Assembly: GCA_023213395.1 (NCBI GenBank)
Contig: CM041465.1
Coordinates: 129,897,741 to 129,961,740 of the forward strand
Origin: Cycas panzhihuaensis
Lineage: Eukaryota; Cycadophyta
DNA: 64,000 nt
Direction of reading: 5' to 3'
Position numbers and translations under genes: made by a program. Positions 11,733-24,192 of this stretch are shown here, piece after piece (position 1 is the stretch's first letter; the number at the start of each line of letters is the position of its first letter). The notes below the pieces were generated by a model, which was not told where the DNA came from, ran no database searches, and saw only the letters and a list, made by a program, of their open reading frames with translations.

Positions 11733-12324
11733 TGAAGCGATCTAATTCTACTTTTATAGCATTTTTTCTCAAAAATACAGGTAATAATCCACAGAGAGAC
11801 AATAACTAGATGTTATTCAACAAGAAAATGAACAAGGAATAGGAATTATAAAGTCCACATAAAGTAAATGGCAATCTTTATTGTCACATAGTACCAAAAA
11901 TAGAGCAAAATTACACCAAAATACTAGTCTTTCCCAAAGAAGTAAGCTTCCCTCTTCGAGGCAATGAGCCCTCTAAACTGCAACTACAAATGGGTGAGCT
12001 AATTGCAGCCCTAGAACCGAAAATATCCAGCTAAAAGAACCTCTGAAGATGGTTTGGGATGCGGCCCAAACATCCTATATATAGTGATCAAAATACTTCA
12101 ATTAGAAGTTGGCTAGATTGGGTGACATTTTCCTTAATACTGCTCAATTAGAAGTCAGTAAGAACTTTCCCCAAAAACTGGCAGGCTGAAAATTTTAAAC
12201 GGCCATATCTTTTGATACAGATGTTAGAATTGACTTTCGTCTAAACTGTTGGAATCCTCGTCTAGAGACCTTCGATTTGAATGGTTACATGGCATGGTTT
12301 TGACTATATTTTTGGAATGTTACA
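11733..12324 (-). repeat. LTR of gypsy G
   Basis: It begins TGAAGCGATC after the primer-binding site and ends TTTGGAATGTTACA. It is clearly homologous to the F LTR at 31003-31550 (shared AACTRGCARGYTGAAAA, ATACAGATGTT and TTTGAATGGTYRC blocks). A degenerate second copy of its terminal 100 bases follows at about 12325-12440. Confidence 0.75.
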
Positions 12325-12440
12325 TAAATGCAATATTAGATTCCAATTTTGTTTGAGCTATTAGAACCCTAGTTCAAAGATGATTAATTTGAATGGTTGC
12401 ATGGTACAATTCCGACCAGTCTTTGGGGTAGATTTTAATC
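12325..12440 (-). repeat. Degenerate duplicate of the G LTR end
   Basis: The phrase TTTGAATGGTTGCATGG and its surroundings (about 12335-12410) repeat the terminal part of the preceding LTR (TTTGAATGGTTACATGG near 12275-12295) with many changes. It is either a short tandem duplication or the edge of a second LTR. Confidence 0.45.
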
Positions 12441-14228
12441 CATGAAGTTGCAACTCTTGTTGACAAAGAAAAAAAGATGGGGAGACCTAGCAACATTAAT
12501 AGAGAGAATGCAATTAATACAAAAATTTCAAGATGTCTAAGAATTCTACTCAAGCGGAAGCATGACAACCACTGAATGGCTTTAATATGTTGACACATAC
12601 TACGGAATCTCATTAGATACAAAACTCAAAATTTACAAATTGTGCATTCAACTCTATTTGACAGGAGAAGCTCTCAATTGGTTCATCAATTGGTTTCGTA
12701 AACCAATAATACTCAACAAATGGATGTGCTTTCAAGTTTTATTTCACGTAGTAGCTAATACATGGGGCCAAGATAGTGAAATTCGAAACAACCCAACTCC
12801 AAAAAATGTAGAAGATAGGCATCGATGAGAAACACATCACAGGGAGTAGGAACCTCAAGAAGAGGAAGTACATTAACATCAACTGGTGCAGGAGCAACAT
12901 GAGGATGCTAAGGAATCAGAGCAGGTAGACAAATTGACAAAAGAAGAGGAAGAATAGACCCTTGATAGAGAAATTCCAAAAGTTGTGCAAGAATATGAAG
13001 AGGAATCAATTCAGGTGCAAGAACTCGATAAGGCCAAAGTTACCAAGCGGATGGAAGTGAAGACTAAGTACCTTGAAAAAGAATCCAAGCCGAGAGGACC
13101 CATCCAATATTACGAAGAAGAACTTAAGTAGCCCAAGGAAGAGTCCATGGAATCAAGCAAATCCAACAAGGTATTTGATATGGTCCCAAACCCTGTGTTG
13201 CACATGCACATTTCCTTTGGTAGTTTCATCTTTCCTCTTTCTTTTCCATCCTCAATAGCTATATAGAACCCCTCTCCCCCTTACTCCATAGTTGTCCAAA
13301 CTCCTAAGCTTTTTACTTCCAAGGTCTTCGTAAGACAAATCATAGTCTCCCTTCATGACCCTAACTCATCTCATTGTTCACGTCTCTTCATCCCCTAGCA
13401 ATTTTCCTCAACAGAAATTTCTAAACCTTCCATTCCCCTTTCATCATGTTTTGCCTCCTAATATGTTGATTGCCTCATCATGTTTGTCCCAACCTTCCAC
13501 ACTTCTATATAATTAACACTCTTTTTCTCCATTAATTCCTTCATCCCATCCTTCCCCCATCTTTGAACTTCTATTTAAACCTCTTTCCCATAAAGAGTGT
13601 CTATCAGTATTCTTGCATAACTCTTATTTCTCCAAGATCTTTAATTATCCAACCAAACCTATCTTGATCATAACCCCTTGTTGAATCAATCCCTAAACCT
13701 TGGGTATTGCTCACTATATAGTTCTCTTCTCTAAGTTTCCCATATATACAAATCTATTGATGGTCACCTCATGGATTCCCACTTCTCCAACTCCTCCTTG
13801 CATTATGTAATCACTAGTGTATGATCCTTATGATCAATTCTTTTCTAATGTCCCAAAATCACATTATAACTTTCTTTACAAATCCTCTCAGTATTCTCAA
13901 CACCTCTCATCCTTTGAGCGATGCCATTGAAGGACAAAATGCGTAATCACATTATAGAATCATGTCCAAGTCTCATCGACACCACACTAGTCCTAGGATC
14001 ACTTCTATATAGGACGAAATACAACATCTACCTTGTCCCTGAAACATGCATCTGCATGTTCATGCTACTCGTTAGCAATCTCCAATAGAAGGCGCAAGAT
14101 TGGACCAAATTTTTATGACATATAAGACTTAGCGAGTGGCAGATCTAAGAACTATCAAAGCAATGCCAAGCAACTCCACATGCGGCTACCTATACTTTGA
14201 GGAGAAAGTATTTTAAGGGGAGGGGAAT
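12441..14228 (+). pseudogene. Internal region of gypsy-like element O
   Basis: Plus-strand homologue of N. Near 12560-12830 a gag-like peptide is open in parts (SLDTKLKIYKLCIQLYLTGEALNWF), typical of the YLTGxALxWF core of gypsy gag. A long Glu/Gln/Lys-rich tract follows (about 12840-13130), then the shared block PKEESMESSKSNKVFDM. From 13265 to 14200 the sequence is C/T-rich with few long frames. It ends with polypurine tract TTTTAAGGGGAGGGGAA just before the LTR at 14229. No protease, RT or integrase is visible, so this family appears non-autonomous. Confidence 0.6.
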
Positions 14229-14560
14229 TGTGCTGTTCCCAAATTATTAATGGAAGTCGATATTTTTAGGAGAGATGTGAAGTTGGGTTTTAGGAAGATA
14301 AAGGATAATTTATTAATATGAAGTCAATATTTTTAGGAACCAGAAGTTGGCTTTAGAGAGAGAAAGTAAGGCTATGAATAAATTAGCCTTATTCACTTGT
14401 AATCATCTTTGGAGAATTTGATATTTTGTTATGGACTAGTGACCTAGCACCATTAGGACACATTATGGCAATTGGGACGGCATCCTCGCCTCGAAGAGGG
14501 TAATTTACTTGAGATGTTTCATCTGAATATTATTATATTCTGATATCATTGGTGCAATTT
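14229..14560 (+). repeat. 3' LTR of element O
   Basis: It begins TGTGCTGTTCCC right after the polypurine tract. It contains a duplicated TTTTTAGGA phrase and the block AGAGAGAAAGTAAGGCTATGAATAAATTAGCC, which is close to 17260-17330 and 59220-59300. The right end is uncertain; I see no primer-binding site after it. Confidence 0.65.
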
Positions 14561-17199
14561 TAGTTACTATTCTATGGATGAGCTATTTTCTGTTATTATT
14601 CTATTTATTGTCGAAAGAGTTTGTTGTATGCATGCTGAGATATTATTATTTGGGGATTTTTTGTTGTAACTATTATATTTTCTATTGAATATCATTGGGC
14701 ACCCCTACACTAATTGATTTTGAACATAAGCTTAAATACATGTAGAGCTCCTTTAGAATAAATGACAATAAAGGTGTCATTGAGTTGATCGTTGTTAAAT
14801 ATCAAAGTAGTATTATTATCTTCAAGACTAACTTGTTGAATTGGGAGAAGAGAACTAAAAAAATGATTAATTGTTGGGGTGTTGATGTGACCCAAGGAAG
14901 GACAATGAGTACTGATTTTAAATATTTCAGGAAAATTCAAAGAGGGTAGGAATTTAGTACCAAGCATCTTGAATGCTGCAAGTGTCCTTCCTCTTATTGT
15001 CACAAGAAGGATTTTAGGGTATGAGAATTTTTAAAAGAAGGTTAAAGAGGTCATGGAACCTCATTTGCCTGGCGGCATTAGTGAAAAGAGTGTTAACAAT
15101 ATCAAAGAGATGTCAAGACTCCATTTGCCTAGCGAAAAAGGTGGTAACTTATTAGGTGTACAAGTTTTAATAATTAACCGTCATTCCACTAACTCTCTTC
15201 TAGAAGCCCCATAAAGAGCTTTTTGAAGAGCTATATTCTCTATAAATATAAGAGGAGGAGAACATGAGATGGATTATTATCTCTTGTGACAAGTGAGAAC
15301 ATTAAGAGCTCACAGAAAAGAGTGGAGAGCATAACTTTGAGCCATCAAGGAATATCAAGGAGTCATTGAAGAGCCATGAGAGTGCAAGTAGAGCCTAGAG
15401 GGTTTTTGAGAAGGTATTCAACCATTAAGGTTGTCTTTCTCTATCAAAACCCATGGATCAATTGGTATATAAGTGTAGCATAGAAGGGTAAGTGCCAATA
15501 CTCTTACTAGAGCAAGATAGTTGCAATTTCTTTAAATTCTTTACTAAGGTTTCTAATGGTAAATAAATTCTTTATTTTTCTCAAATCTGGAATGAGGGTT
15601 TAGAAGAGGTTTGCTACCATAGATGGTAAAAATTTGATTTGAAACCATAAAACCCCTTATCAAAGGACCAATTTCTATGGCCATGAGAAAACACAAAATT
15701 TCACTGTAAAATTGCCTTGTATTGAATTGATTAGGATCAAGGTTCTAATTGCTCTGGCTGTTGAATATTCACATTGATTAAGATCCGAACCGGTTAGTTT
15801 TGCTGCAATTTTTATTTTTATATCCAAAACCCATATTGTAGGCCCCAAAACCCTAGAGTACAAAGGTAAGCATGACCATTTGATATAAACTAAAGCTACA
15901 ACCTTATTGATGGCTACAAGTGTGTTTTAATCTGATTAGTTGCTCACTTAGATTGTTTGCATTTTACATGCATGATTAGAAACCTTAGCAACATAGAGTG
16001 TGATGTTGTGAATGTCTATTGCCTATTGGAAAACATTGTTGTAATGCATGCAAATGAATTTAAAGGCTATGCTTGTATTCCATGGTTGAAAAATGCTTAC
16101 ATACATTAAATCATATGCTCATTTAATTATTGAACCATGGCAATTTAATGTTGCATGTTTGTGTTGAAGCCCTAATAGTAGGGATCAAGTAAATAAATGT
16201 TGCTTATTTTTCAAATTCTAAATTGGCATGTAATGTATGGTATGGGGATGATGTGATGATTCATGGTTGAAGATGCTTACTTACATCTTGTTCATATGCT
16301 CATCTATTTGGAACATGATGTGAAAATGAACCCATGAATCATATTATTAAATGTAGTTGGTGGACCTCAAACAAAGGGTGTCGAGTGCTTGTATGCATCC
16401 ACATATCTCAAGTTTTTATGGTGAACTCCTTAGTTAAGAGGCTACACTTGTAAATGCATGGCATACTTTGTGTGGGTTTATAAGCCCCCTTAGTAGTGGC
16501 CTAAGGTATGTTTGGGTCGCAGTAAGACCTTGAAGAGGCATACATTGTGTGGGTTGTAAAACTTGAGGCATACCTTGTATGGGTTGGGTTGTAAGACCTA
16601 TGGTACTCCAAAACTAGTGGATTCTAGTTTCAATAAGTGGTAATCAATTACTCTGAGGCTGTTGTGAGCTTAGTCTTCTCCCTCATAACCACCACCTAGT
16701 TATGTACATGATCGATGCAACCCATGACGACCTTAGAGCTTAAGGTGCCTTCTGCATGTGAAGGGAGAGATCACTTCTTTGAATTGGGGGTTGGATTCCA
16801 GTGCACTCAAGGAAGGTTGGATTATTGCATGTGGTCTATCTCATGTCGAAAAATGAGATTTGGATACCACTTCATGTAGGCACAAGGGGGTCATGCCTCC
16901 TATGGATTTGGGGTATTGTAGAGAATAGTTCATTAGTGGGTTTCCACTCTCGTATTATGAGAAAGCCACTTGATTTTTGGTTGGAGTGCGGGGGGCAATG
17001 TGCATGCAGTCCCTTGTGATGGGTTCATACCTATGTAAGTTGTGACCTTCCTTCTTACTTGCTTCCCTTTACTAAAAGACCCATGCTCTACTAACTGTTA
17101 TTGTCGTATGATTGTTTGTGTGCATTGTTAGATAGGAAGTTAACATAACAAATTCTTCTTAATGATAAGCATTTTTATATATAACATGTTAGCTCGAGT
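14561..17199. other. Unassigned repetitive-looking sequence
   Basis: I recognise no gene here. Around 15150-15310 the sequence looks like an LTR leader: TATAAATATA at 15241-15250, with CTCTTCTAGAAGCC upstream and GAGAACATTAAGAGCTC downstream. The part 16000-17100 repeats phrases such as GAGGCATAC and TTGTRTGGGTT, which suggests old duplication. A weak minus-strand frame at 14710-15003 is not similar to anything I know. Confidence 0.5.
15241..15250 (+). promoter_or_regulatory. TATA box of an LTR-like leader
   Basis: TATAAATATA followed by a purine-rich stretch. By analogy with the other LTRs here (TATA, then a purine-rich segment) this could be the core promoter of a solo or broken LTR. No partner LTR was found in the window. 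Confidence 0.4.
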
Positions 17200-17376
17200 G
17201 GATGTAGCATTCCTAAATATAGGGAGAATTATTATTTAATTATATTTATTATGAAGTCAATTTTTTAAGAGAGAGATTTAGGAGTTAGTTTTAGAGAGAG
17301 AAATAAAGGCTATAAATAGGGAAGCCTTATTCATTTGTATTTATTTTGGAGAAATTATTATTGTAAGGGGATAATG
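17200..17376 (+). repeat. O-type LTR fragment
   Basis: It shares GAAGTCAATTTTTTAAGAGAG, GAGTTAGTTTTAGAGAGAGAA and GGCTATAAATAGGG with the LTR at 14229 and the fragment at 59144. It abuts the broken gag of element I at about 17376, so it marks a deletion or insertion breakpoint. Confidence 0.6.
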
Positions 17377-18380
17377 GCCTTGCACCATTAGGGTAATAAT
17401 CCGAGCTTCATTCTTTTCACTATATAGAGTAACAAGAATTTTCAAAGCTTCTATTGAAGTGGAGGCTTCACTTATGTGGGTTAAAACTGAGTCACTTATG
17501 GAAAGTGTAATGGTTGCTAAGGCATGTCTATCCCTTTCTTCACAACTAGCAAGCTTTATAGTGTCTATGGCAACTTTTTTTTTCCCTTTCTTAGTAACAA
17601 TATCCCAAGCATTTTTGGCAACTGAAAAACCCTTTATTTTATTTTCCAAGCACCATAGTTTTGTCTAGTTAACTTACTTGAGACTCCTAATGAATAAACG
17701 AAGGCCATTTTTTTGCAAAAAAGAGGAAAGGATTGAAAAGAATACAACTTTTTCTTATGTTATAGGTTAGGACCGTACAATTGTATGAAAAAAATACAGG
17801 TGTACAGTTTTCGAAAAAAGACAACCATAAAATGTAGCTCTCTTTAATGCCTATTAGGATTTGTAGACGAAATTTTGATTGGAGCTTTCACTTAATTGGA
17901 AAATGGACTAAAAGATAGAGAGGCGACTAGGGTTTAAAAGGTATTTTTGCTCATAACGTAAAAAATTCTCGAAATCTCTCTGCAAAATTATACTTGTTGG
18001 AAAGCTTATGTCCTAAGGAAGATTTTAAGACCAATTTTAGGTACTGAAACTGAAAAAAAAATGAAATAAAACAACTGAGGAAGATTTAAACCTGTGCATT
18101 TGATTTTCTGTGATTCCTTGCTTATAGAGGTCGAATTTGTAGTCGGCTCTTTGGAACAATAGACTCTACTCATCAAAACATCCTTGTTGGTAAAATTTGG
18201 TTGTGATTTGAACACTTTGATTTTTGGCCATGCAAGGCCGTATAGATCCTAAAGGGATTATGTATAGTGTTTTCTGGGATTATTTTTCTTTGGAAAACCT
18301 CTTTCTTAACTTATGTTTCCTTCTCAGTCAGTTTCCTTCTCCTCCTAAAACAAAAGTTAAACACTTTATGCCCCAACAAT
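17377..18380 (-). pseudogene. Copia I gag N-terminus and leader (truncated)
   Basis: Read on minus, 17668-17377 encodes a gag fragment with GFSVAKNAWDIV, CEERDRHALATITLSISDSVLTHI and SEKNEARIITLM, nearly the same as element B gag. Homology ends at about 17377. The rest, to 18380, is its 5' leader. It originally continued into the primer-binding site now at 28244-28258, because B inserted between them: ACAAT at 18376-18380 matches ACAAT at 28239-28243. Start and stop cannot be assigned. Confidence 0.75.
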
Positions 18381-18593
18381 TGTTAGAATTTTAATGTTTT
18401 ATCCTATGTCTTGTACTTAAGGGTCTCTTATGTAAATTGAGGATTATATGTCATTATCCCTCTTTAGTTTAAAAGTAACACTTGTCATACATGTATTGAG
18501 ACTCTTATGTAAATCGGTTGTATATAAGAGAGAGAAACTCTCTCCCGTCAATCAATGAAGATCATTCTCTTTCTAAATCTATTTTTCAATACA
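18381..18593 (+). repeat. 5' LTR of copia B
   Basis: It begins TGTTAGAATTTTAATG and ends near TTCAATACA. It has TATATAAG at 18521-18528. It pairs with 28030-28238 and is related to the inverted LTR at 28259-28476. The exact 3' end is ambiguous by about three bases. Confidence 0.85.
18521..18528 (+). promoter_or_regulatory. TATA box in B 5' LTR
   Basis: TATATAAG lies in U3, about 70 bases before the LTR end, with the same motif in the 3' LTR at 28170-28177. It is the expected Pol II core promoter of the element. Activity is not shown. Confidence 0.6.
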
Positions 18594-19285
18594 GTATCAA
18601 AGTAGGTCTGCTGGTTAGGTAGGGATATCAAATATCAGTTTTTTGGAGAAGGAGAAACATGGGCAAGGAGACATTTTTTTTTTTTTAAGGAAGAACAACA
18701 CTTGACGATTCTGTATTTTCTGTACAAAATTATTGTATGGATCCATACGGCCTTGTACGGTCAAAAAATCAAAGTGTTCAGATTGTCATGAAATTTCACC
18801 AGCAGAGACGTTTTGAGGAATAGAGTTTGTTGTTTCAAAGCTCATCTGCAAAATCTACCTTAGCAAGCGGGAAATATCAAAAAACCTAAGGTGCGAGTTT
18901 GAATCTTTTACTGTTGATTTCTCTTTGTTTTCTTAGTTTTAATTACTAAAAATGGTCTTAAAATCTTCCTCAAAGCATAAGCTTTCTATTAAGTATAAGT
19001 TTGCAGAGTTTTTTTTGGAGATTTTTTGAGTTATGAATAAAAATGCAAATTAAACACTAGTTGCCCCTTTCTTTTTTAGGCCAATTTTCTCTCAATCTAC
19101 AAATCCAATTCAAAATTTGACTTAAGATCTTGGTGGGTGGTGGAAAAAACTAAGGTTTGAGGGTCTTTTTCCCTAAAATTCGTACACCTACATTTTTACT
19201 GTACAATCGTTCGACCATACACACTTGGCCTGTCATAGACAAAACAAGAGTTCTTTTTGCAATCCTCTCTTTAATTTGTCATAAC

Positions 19286-20214
19286 ATGGCTTCAAGTTTC
19301 TCATTGGAAGAGTTAGACAACTTGACTGGTCAATATTATACAACATGGAAACTTTAAATGAAGGGCCTCTTAGTTGTCGAAAATGCCTGGAACATTCTCA
19401 TAGAAAAAGAAAAAAAACGAATCGTTGGAGATACTGTAAAGCTTTCTAGTTGGGAGGAAAGGGATAGGCAAGCATTAGCAATTATCACTCTATCCATAAG
19501 TGATTCCATTTTGACCCATATTATTGAAGCCTCCACCTCAATTGAAGCTTGGAAAGTTCTTGCATCTCTATACAATCAAAAAAATGAAGCCTGTATCATC
19601 ACTCTTATGGAGCAATTGTACCGTCTTCACTTAAGGGAGGGCGAACAAGTTTTTGATTTTATTACCAAATTAGTAGAAATCAAAGATAATCTCACTTTTG
19701 CAGGCAAATCCATATTAGATATAGAAATTGTTCGCTTGGTACTAAATAAACTACCAAAATCATTTGACAATTTGGTAAATACACTTACTATGGGAGGACA
19801 AGCCAACAATATGTCATTCAACACCTTATGTGAACATCATCTCCAACAAGAGCAAAGGATATAGAGGTATGAAGAAGAAACATAAGTCGAAGAGGCATTT
19901 CTCTCTAGACTTAGAATTGGAGAAAGAGGAAGATCAGGATCTGGCAAAGGAAGATCAACAGACACTTGGGTATGTTATCATTATGGCAGACTAGGACACT
20001 TTGTTGTAGATTGTAGATTAGTAGAAGCTCGTCCTTGTTATTACTATGATAGATTTGGACACCTTTTAATCAACTATTTGCATAGAAGAGCTGAAATTTC
20101 TAAAGGAAAACATGTAGAAGACAATTACAACAATGAACACTCTAAAGATGAGGAGGAAGCAGAAACTACTCTTGTTGTTACCTTGGACTCATGTACTCAA
20201 CTTAATGAAGACTA
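19286..20214 (+). pseudogene. Copia B gag
   Basis: The start ATG at 19286 gives MASSFSLEELDNLTGQYYTTWKL, followed by a stop and then an open stretch to 19864. That stretch has VVENAWNIL, WEERDRQALAIITLSISDSILTHI, EAWKVLASLY, LHLREGEQVFDFI and NNMSFNTLCEHHLQQEQRI: the copia UBN2 gag. After a stop come two degenerate zinc knuckles, CYHYGRLGHFVVDC and CYYYDRFGHLLINY. Both have lost the second cysteine and the latter also the last one. Nucleic-acid binding would be impaired even without the stops. Confidence 0.85.
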
Positions 20215-21566
20215 GTTTATTAATCTTGGAGCCTCAAACCATATGACTAGGAGAGAGGATTGGTTTGAAACCCTTCATCCATATCCAGTAAACAAGGTTA
20301 TTGAACTTGGTGATATTGTTTCTCTGAAAATTAAAGGCAAAGGAACTATTGCAATCAGAAATCAAATAAGAACATAAAACAAAATTGTAATGTTCTATTT
20401 GTCCTAAGATTGAAGAAAAATCTTCTTTCTATGCCATAATTAAGAAAGGAAAAGTGTCAAGTCATATTCCATGAAGATGGAAATGTTATGTTCATGACAT
20501 AAAAAAGGGAGATGAAATCGTTGTTGAAGGGATAGAGACTGATAATATCTACAAAGTAATCTCTACTCCAGTTCTCTCTTCTGTACAAACTTTTGCTACT
20601 CAAAGCATTAATAATGAAATTTGGCATTTTCGTATGGACATATTGTAGATGATAGACTAAAAATGCTAAAAACTTTTGCTATTGTTGGTAGATTGCTTTC
20701 TAACATTACAATAAATTCTTCTATTTGCAAAAGTTGTATGCCAGGCAAACAACATAGAGCATCATTTCAAGAAAGCAACTGGAGAGCACAAGAAAAACTA
20801 GAACTACTCCATAGCAACATATGTGGACCAATTACACCTAATTTCATTAATGGTGCTAGGTACTTTGTTACATTTATAGATGACTTCAGTAGAAAAGCCT
20901 AGGTGTTTTCTTATCTTCAATTAATTAGAAGCTCTTGACTGCTTAAAGAATTTAAAGCTCAAGTTGAATTGGAGAGTGGACACAAAATCAAAATACTTAG
21001 GACAGATAGAGGAGGAGAATATGTTTCAATTGAGTTTTCTTATTTTTGTAAAATGCATGGTATTCATAGACAGATCACCACTTCATACATCCCATAGTCT
21101 AATGGGGTAGTTGAAAGACTAAACAGAACTATAACAGAAATGGCACAATGCAGGATAAAAGAAAAAAAAAGTCTTAAATGCATACTGGGTTGAAGCAATT
21201 AGCACTGCTATTTTTCTCATAAACAGAAGTTCCACAAGAGCTCTTGATAAAATTACTCTAGAAGAAGCGTGGATAGGCAAGAAACCTAATGTAAGTCATC
21301 TAAGAATTTTTGGTAGTAGTATTTATGAGCACATCTCAAATCAAGAAAGAACTAAATTAGATGACAAAAGTATTGACTTTATCATGATTGGATACAGTAA
21401 TAAGTCAAAAACCTGTCATTGCATAGATACAAAATCTAATACAATCTATGTAAGCAAATATGTAACTTTTGATGAAGGCACTCCAATCATTACAGATTCT
21501 GCTTGCACTAAAAAAGGCATAATAAGAAAGAAATGTGGACCCTTCCAACAAAGAGGATACAACTGA
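20215..21566 (+). pseudogene. Copia B protease and integrase
   Basis: The protease active site reads FINLGASNHMT, where copia elements normally have DSGASNHMT, so the catalytic Asp is lost. The integrase part has CKSCMPGKQH, LLHSNICGPI (first catalytic Asp now Asn), FVTFIDDFSRK, RTDRGGEY and VERLNRTITEMA, then EEAWIGKKPNVSHLRIFG. Stops occur at SRKA(stop), at the proline-region CCATAG, and elsewhere. A frame change near 21540 leads into the RT reading frame. Confidence 0.82.
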
Positions 21567-22243
21567 GGAAGAATGTGTCTCTCATGATCAAGAAGAGACA
21601 ACATCTCATGAAGAACTAGAAACATTAGCTGGAATAGAAAGACAGGAAAGTACTTCTGAGAAAAGGCAACCTAGGTGGTATTTAAAAATTGTAGAAGAAT
21701 CAAAAGGAGATGTGTTTGAACACAGAACTAGATCTCAAAAACATCAAGCGTTAACTTGTTTAGTTGAGCCTCAAAATTTTGAAGAAGCTTGCAAGGAAAT
21801 AGAGTGGTTAGAAGCCATGAATAGAGAAATGGCCTCCATAAGTCAAAACAATACCTGGGAGTTAGTTCCTCCACCCAAAGGTAAACCTAGTGTATGCTGC
21901 AAATGGGGGTACAAGATAAAGGAAAAATCTGACGATAGCATTGAAAAGTATAAAGCCAAACTAGTTGCAAAAGGATATACTCAGACTGTAGATATTGATT
22001 ATGAAGAAACTTTTGTTCCAGTAGCAAAATTAATAACCATCCACATAGTTATAACTTAGGTAGTGTAATATGGATGGGAAATTGTACAACTTGATGTGGA
22101 AAGTGCCTTCCTAAATGGTGATCTAAATGAAGAAGTTTATATGGTACAACCACCTAGATACAAAAAGGAAGGAGAGAAATATCTTGTTTGTAAGTTTAAA
22201 AGGCTTTATATGGCTTAAAGCAATCACCTTGTGCTTGGTATGC
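21567..22243 (+). pseudogene. Copia B RT, N-terminal part
   Basis: The open stretch 21535-22059 spans the linker and the start of RT: WLEAMNREMASISQNNTWELV, CCKWGYKIKEK, KLVAKGYTQT, YEETFVPVAKL. After a stop follow [18 protein letters not shown] and [14 protein letters not shown]. The domain is cut at AWYAKL, where element C inserted. It resumes at 26964. Confidence 0.85.
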
Positions 22244-22248
22244 GAAAC

Positions 22249-22611
22249 TATTAGATTTTAACATGGAAACAACCACAAGATCGATAACCAAAGCATAAAA
22301 TATATTTAATAACACAAGCAAAACACTAATACATCATAGACTCAGCATGCGTCTCCATGATAACTTTATAACATATACTACCTCAGCCACCTTTATATAC
22401 AAAAGAGGTGGGAGGACATACAAGACAAGTAATGCATGTGGGACAAATACCTTTGTCCTGACCAATGACATTACACCTACTAACTTGACCAATAAGCTTC
22501 TATCTTCTCACACAATATTATAATGACTCTTTGACTCTAAGACTTAAGACTATGACTATTAATCCTAGGACACACTTAACTATACACACGTTAAACATTA
22601 TACTCTTAACA
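22249..22611 (-). repeat. 3' LTR of element C
   Basis: It reads TATTAGATTTTAACATGG to CTCTTAACA. The first dinucleotide is TA, where the partner has TG. The TATA-like sequence is rc of CTTTATATACAAAAG (near 22391-22405). It is highly similar to 26597-26963 and clearly related to LTR Q at 62144. Confidence 0.9.
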
Positions 22612-23204
22612 CCTCCCCTTAATGTTTAATGTCAAGACTACAAAAAGTGACTAAATACTAAGGACTAACATGACACTTTGACAAATGACCTTCAATGGAC
22701 TCAACATGTACTTTGGTTTGAATTTACAACGTCTTGATCTTGGAATGGTCTTGAACACAATGTCTTCGCCTTGATCTTTATCTTCATTCTTGCAATGTTG
22801 TTTTTGAGGTAGTTCTTTAGACTGATGGTCTTCGAGTTTTGCCTCCTTCATCTTCATATACAATTGGGAATCCTTTGTCATGCAAAACGAGTAGTGAATC
22901 ATGGCTAGTTCAACTTGAGCTTGGTATAGACTTGTCAGTTGATCCTGCATGTACTCATCAAAAGCATCTTCAAGGTGTACATCAAGTATGTCTTCAACTA
23001 ATTCATTGCAAAATCTGTATGTCTTGTCTGCTCATGTTTCCTATCTGATGAGTCTTGTCTGTCCCTGGTGAATACGTGGTCTTCCTCCTTGAAAGAAAAG
23101 GAGCGACATTGATCCCTTTCCTAACTTTATTTGTTCAAATATGTGTGCAGGACTTAAAAAATTTTCTGTATCATATATGATGAGCACTTCCAAAATGATT
23201 ACAT

Positions 23205-24192
23205 GCACCTATTTTTCGATTAAGGCTATACAAAAATGGAACATTATTTTGACATGATTGAACTTCATGATCAAGTAGCCTACCCAAAACATACTATAGT
23301 CTTGACAAACAAGATTTTGATCATATAGTATCCTTCTTATGTCCTTCCTTTCTTTAAAACAACTTTCTAGCGTTGCTTTAGAATATGCTGTCACAATTTT
23401 GATTCTTTCAAAGATGAGAATAGAGGATGTAACTGAGTTGAGAGGAATTAATGATAGTCCCCAATACATGCATATCACTGTATGTCCTGACATCATTTGA
23501 ATTCTGGCTACCAACCTGTCAACATAAACTAGGACAATGTTGCCCATACCTTCTGTCAGTATGCATGTGTCTTCATGAAGAATTACTTGTAACGATTGTG
23601 GTTCAGGTTCTTCAACTTCCAGTCTTTCAACAATTCTAGGTGTGAAGTTTCCTTCCATCTTGGCGAGGGTCAGGTCACCTGGTGCACTCAAATCTTCATT
23701 AGATTTTAGGCAAGGATTATTAGACTCCTGTTCATCTATGAGAGAATTTTCCTTACTAGAATCAAGTTGATTTTTGGCTTTCCTTTTTATCTTCCTCCTT
23801 TGGTTCTTTGCCCTTTTGATACTCCTTTGCACTTCTTCAGGTCCTTTTTCATGTACTTCTGTTAGCAGTTTTCAGGCATCTTCAGTTGAGTCGGTGTTTT
23901 GAAGAGATTGGACAAGGAAGTGATAAGAAGGAAGACGGTTCTTATAAAAAGCTGCAAGTATTATGCCAATGGCTATTCTGTTTTTCTTTCTAAAAGTTTC
24001 CTCCCCTTCTTTGTGGGCTATTTCAGTACCCATAATTGTCTTCCAAAGTTTCTTTAGCATGAATATGCTCTCCATCTTAATTTTCCAAAAGTGAAAATTA
24101 GTTCCAATATATTTGGGTAAAGGAAAAGGGAGATCCGACAACTAATATTCATTTTTTTCAGGCACAAAAACTATGATGTCACTCAACTCCAT
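23205..24192 (-). pseudogene. Element C gag-like protein
   Basis: ATG at 24192 gives MELSDIIVFVPEKNEY, then a stop. The following stretch has the copia gag start signature YIGTNFHFWKIKMESIFMLKKLWKTI. After another stop (TEDA, stop) an open stretch at 23832-23209 begins with a very basic segment (KRAKNQRRKIKRKAKNQ) and continues with an acidic and hydrophobic part that I do not recognise. No zinc knuckle is seen. It resembles the N-terminus of long copia gag proteins (about 90 residues) fused to something else. Confidence 0.6.
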
